A stretch of DNA of 57,774 nucleotides from Lachnospiraceae bacterium (GTDB taxonomy: Bacteria > Bacillota > Clostridia > Lachnospirales > Lachnospiraceae), in assembly GCA_017449075.1 (NCBI GenBank), contig JAFSKG010000015.1, positions 1 to 57,774 of the forward strand, written 5' to 3'. The notes beneath the pieces are model-generated. The model saw only the letters and a list, made by a program, of their open reading frames with translations. It was not told the origin of the DNA and searched no databases. The number at the start of each line of letters is the position of its first letter. Positions within the stretch are counted from its first letter, which is position 1. Below are positions 57,131 through 57,774 of the stretch, piece after piece. The translations under genes and the position numbers were made by a program.

Positions 57131-57774
57131 TTATTGAACTGTTAGCATTTGTTGCTGTTGTAATTGAAGTTGTTGTAAGTGTTGAATTCTTACTGCTTGT
57201 ATATACTGCCAGAAGTTTGTTGTGTTTACAAGTGGCATTGCATCTTCAAGTCCACCACCCATGGTTGCTGTAAGTGCTGATACATTAGTTGCTAAGCCTA
57301 TTCTTGCTCCATTTGCATCTACAACATATCCATCTGGGGTTGTTCCATTTACAACCAATCTTCCATCATTGCCAAAGTAGTAATAATTTCCATCTATGAA
57401 TACCCATCCTGACATCATCGCACCAAATGTGCTGCTTGTTGGATCTTCATTTAAGTAGTATACGCCTGATTGTTCAACTTGCCATCCAGTCAACATCTTA
57501 CCTCTCTCATCGAACTTGTACCAAGCATTATTTCCTACTGAATTTGATACTAAGTAGTAACCATTTGCTGCTGTTCTATTTCCTGATGTAACAATTGCAA
57601 AGTTACCTGTTAATTCAAATGACCAAGAATCATCAAGTGGGTTATAGAACCAACTTCCTTGTGCAGAACTTCCGTTTGCGTTGAGTGCGTTTGCGATTGC
57701 TTGGTTGTCTTTGGCTGTTGTGCTGCCGCCACCTGAAAGTGGGTTAATGCCGCCGCCAGCACCACCGCCGCCGC
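57131..57774 (-). CDS. Choline-binding-type repeat protein, partial (start beyond right edge)
   Basis: Open to the edge. The visible 214 residues begin with a Gly-rich stretch (GGGGAGGGINPLSGGG), then wall-binding repeats (QGSWFYNPLDDSWSFELTG, GYYLVSNSVGNNAWYKFDERGKML, GVYYLNEDPTSSTFGAMMSGW, YYYFGNDGRLVVNG) and a Gln-rich C-terminus (HLQQLQLQQQQML). It is the fourth such protein in the window and has its own terminator. The N-terminal function is not visible. Confidence 0.85.
   Translation of the reverse strand, partial: GGGGAGGGINPLSGGGSTTAKDNQAIANALNANGSSAQGSWFYNPLDDSWSFELTGNFAIVTSGNRTAANGYYLVSNSVGNNAWYKFDERGKMLTGWQVEQSGVYYLNEDPTSSTFGAMMSGWVFIDGNYYYFGNDGRLVVNGTTPDGYVVDANGARIGLATNVSALTATMGGGLEDAMPLVNTTNFWQYIQAVRIQHLQQLQLQQQQMLTVQ

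Overview
The window is about 57.8 kb of AT-rich DNA from a Gram-positive, low-GC member of the Clostridia, most likely Lachnospiraceae or a close family. This rests on gene content: Mfd, Pth, HU, RqcP/DivIC order, YhaM, CapA, U32 proteins, choline-binding-type surface repeats and a type III toxin-antitoxin locus. Genus cannot be fixed from the sequence. Nearly all genes lie on the minus strand; only a YihY-family protein and a BCCT transporter are on plus. No gap without a gene exceeds 300 bases. I see no tRNA, rRNA, CRISPR array, integrase or transposase gene.

Layout. (1) 1-12.6 kb: one minus-strand operon for a type IV secretion-like apparatus: VirB4-type ATPase, PrgI/VirB3-like protein, VirB6-like protein, VirB2/Maff2-like pilin candidate, two paralogous exported proteins at the operon head, a membrane protein with calcium-binding thrombospondin-3-type repeats, a Cys-rich CxGH protein and a further exported protein cut by the window edge. 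No relaxase or coupling ATPase is visible. (2) 12.8-38.9 kb: mostly housekeeping genes (rsmE, divIC, rqcP, hup, mfd, pth, capA-like, aroC, yigZ, rmuC, U32 pair, ruvAB, yhaM), with a MuF-C-type nuclease-like orphan, a HepT/MntA pair and large GT-C membrane glycosyltransferases. (3) 39.0-39.7 kb: a complete type III toxin-antitoxin locus: sigma-70 promoter, 36-nt tandem-repeat antitoxin RNA, attenuating terminator, ToxN/AbiQ-like RNase. (4) 39.8-57.8 kb: cell-surface region with four choline-binding-type repeat proteins, an amidase, mnmA, a regulator-LicC-LicA fusion, a divergent choline-type BCCT transporter, CDP-glucose synthesis genes and a dicarboxylate/amino-acid symporter.

How the parts fit. 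The transporter would import choline. The LicC-LicA fusion would phosphorylate it and activate it as CDP-choline. Phosphocholine on surface polymers would then anchor the repeat proteins. The two divergent promoters carry matching 36-bp operators, TGTTCA-N24-TGAACA, each beginning inside the -10 box. The fusion enzyme has an N-terminal winged-helix domain and is the obvious candidate repressor.

The whole window is peppered with about 55 short hairpin repeats in 28 clusters. They have a constant GTAGGG foot, like REP elements mobilised by RAYT transposases, and variable but self-complementary arms. Within operons they sit exactly between one gene's stop codon (often supplying the TAG) and the next gene's Shine-Dalgarno. 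Many others are inserted in frame inside genes such as mnmA, the CDP-glucose dehydratase gene, a U32 gene, an FAD oxidoreductase and a T4SS gene. One cluster forms the linker of a double glycosyltransferase. A second family, a MITE-like element of about 185 bp, occurs twice in opposite orientation.
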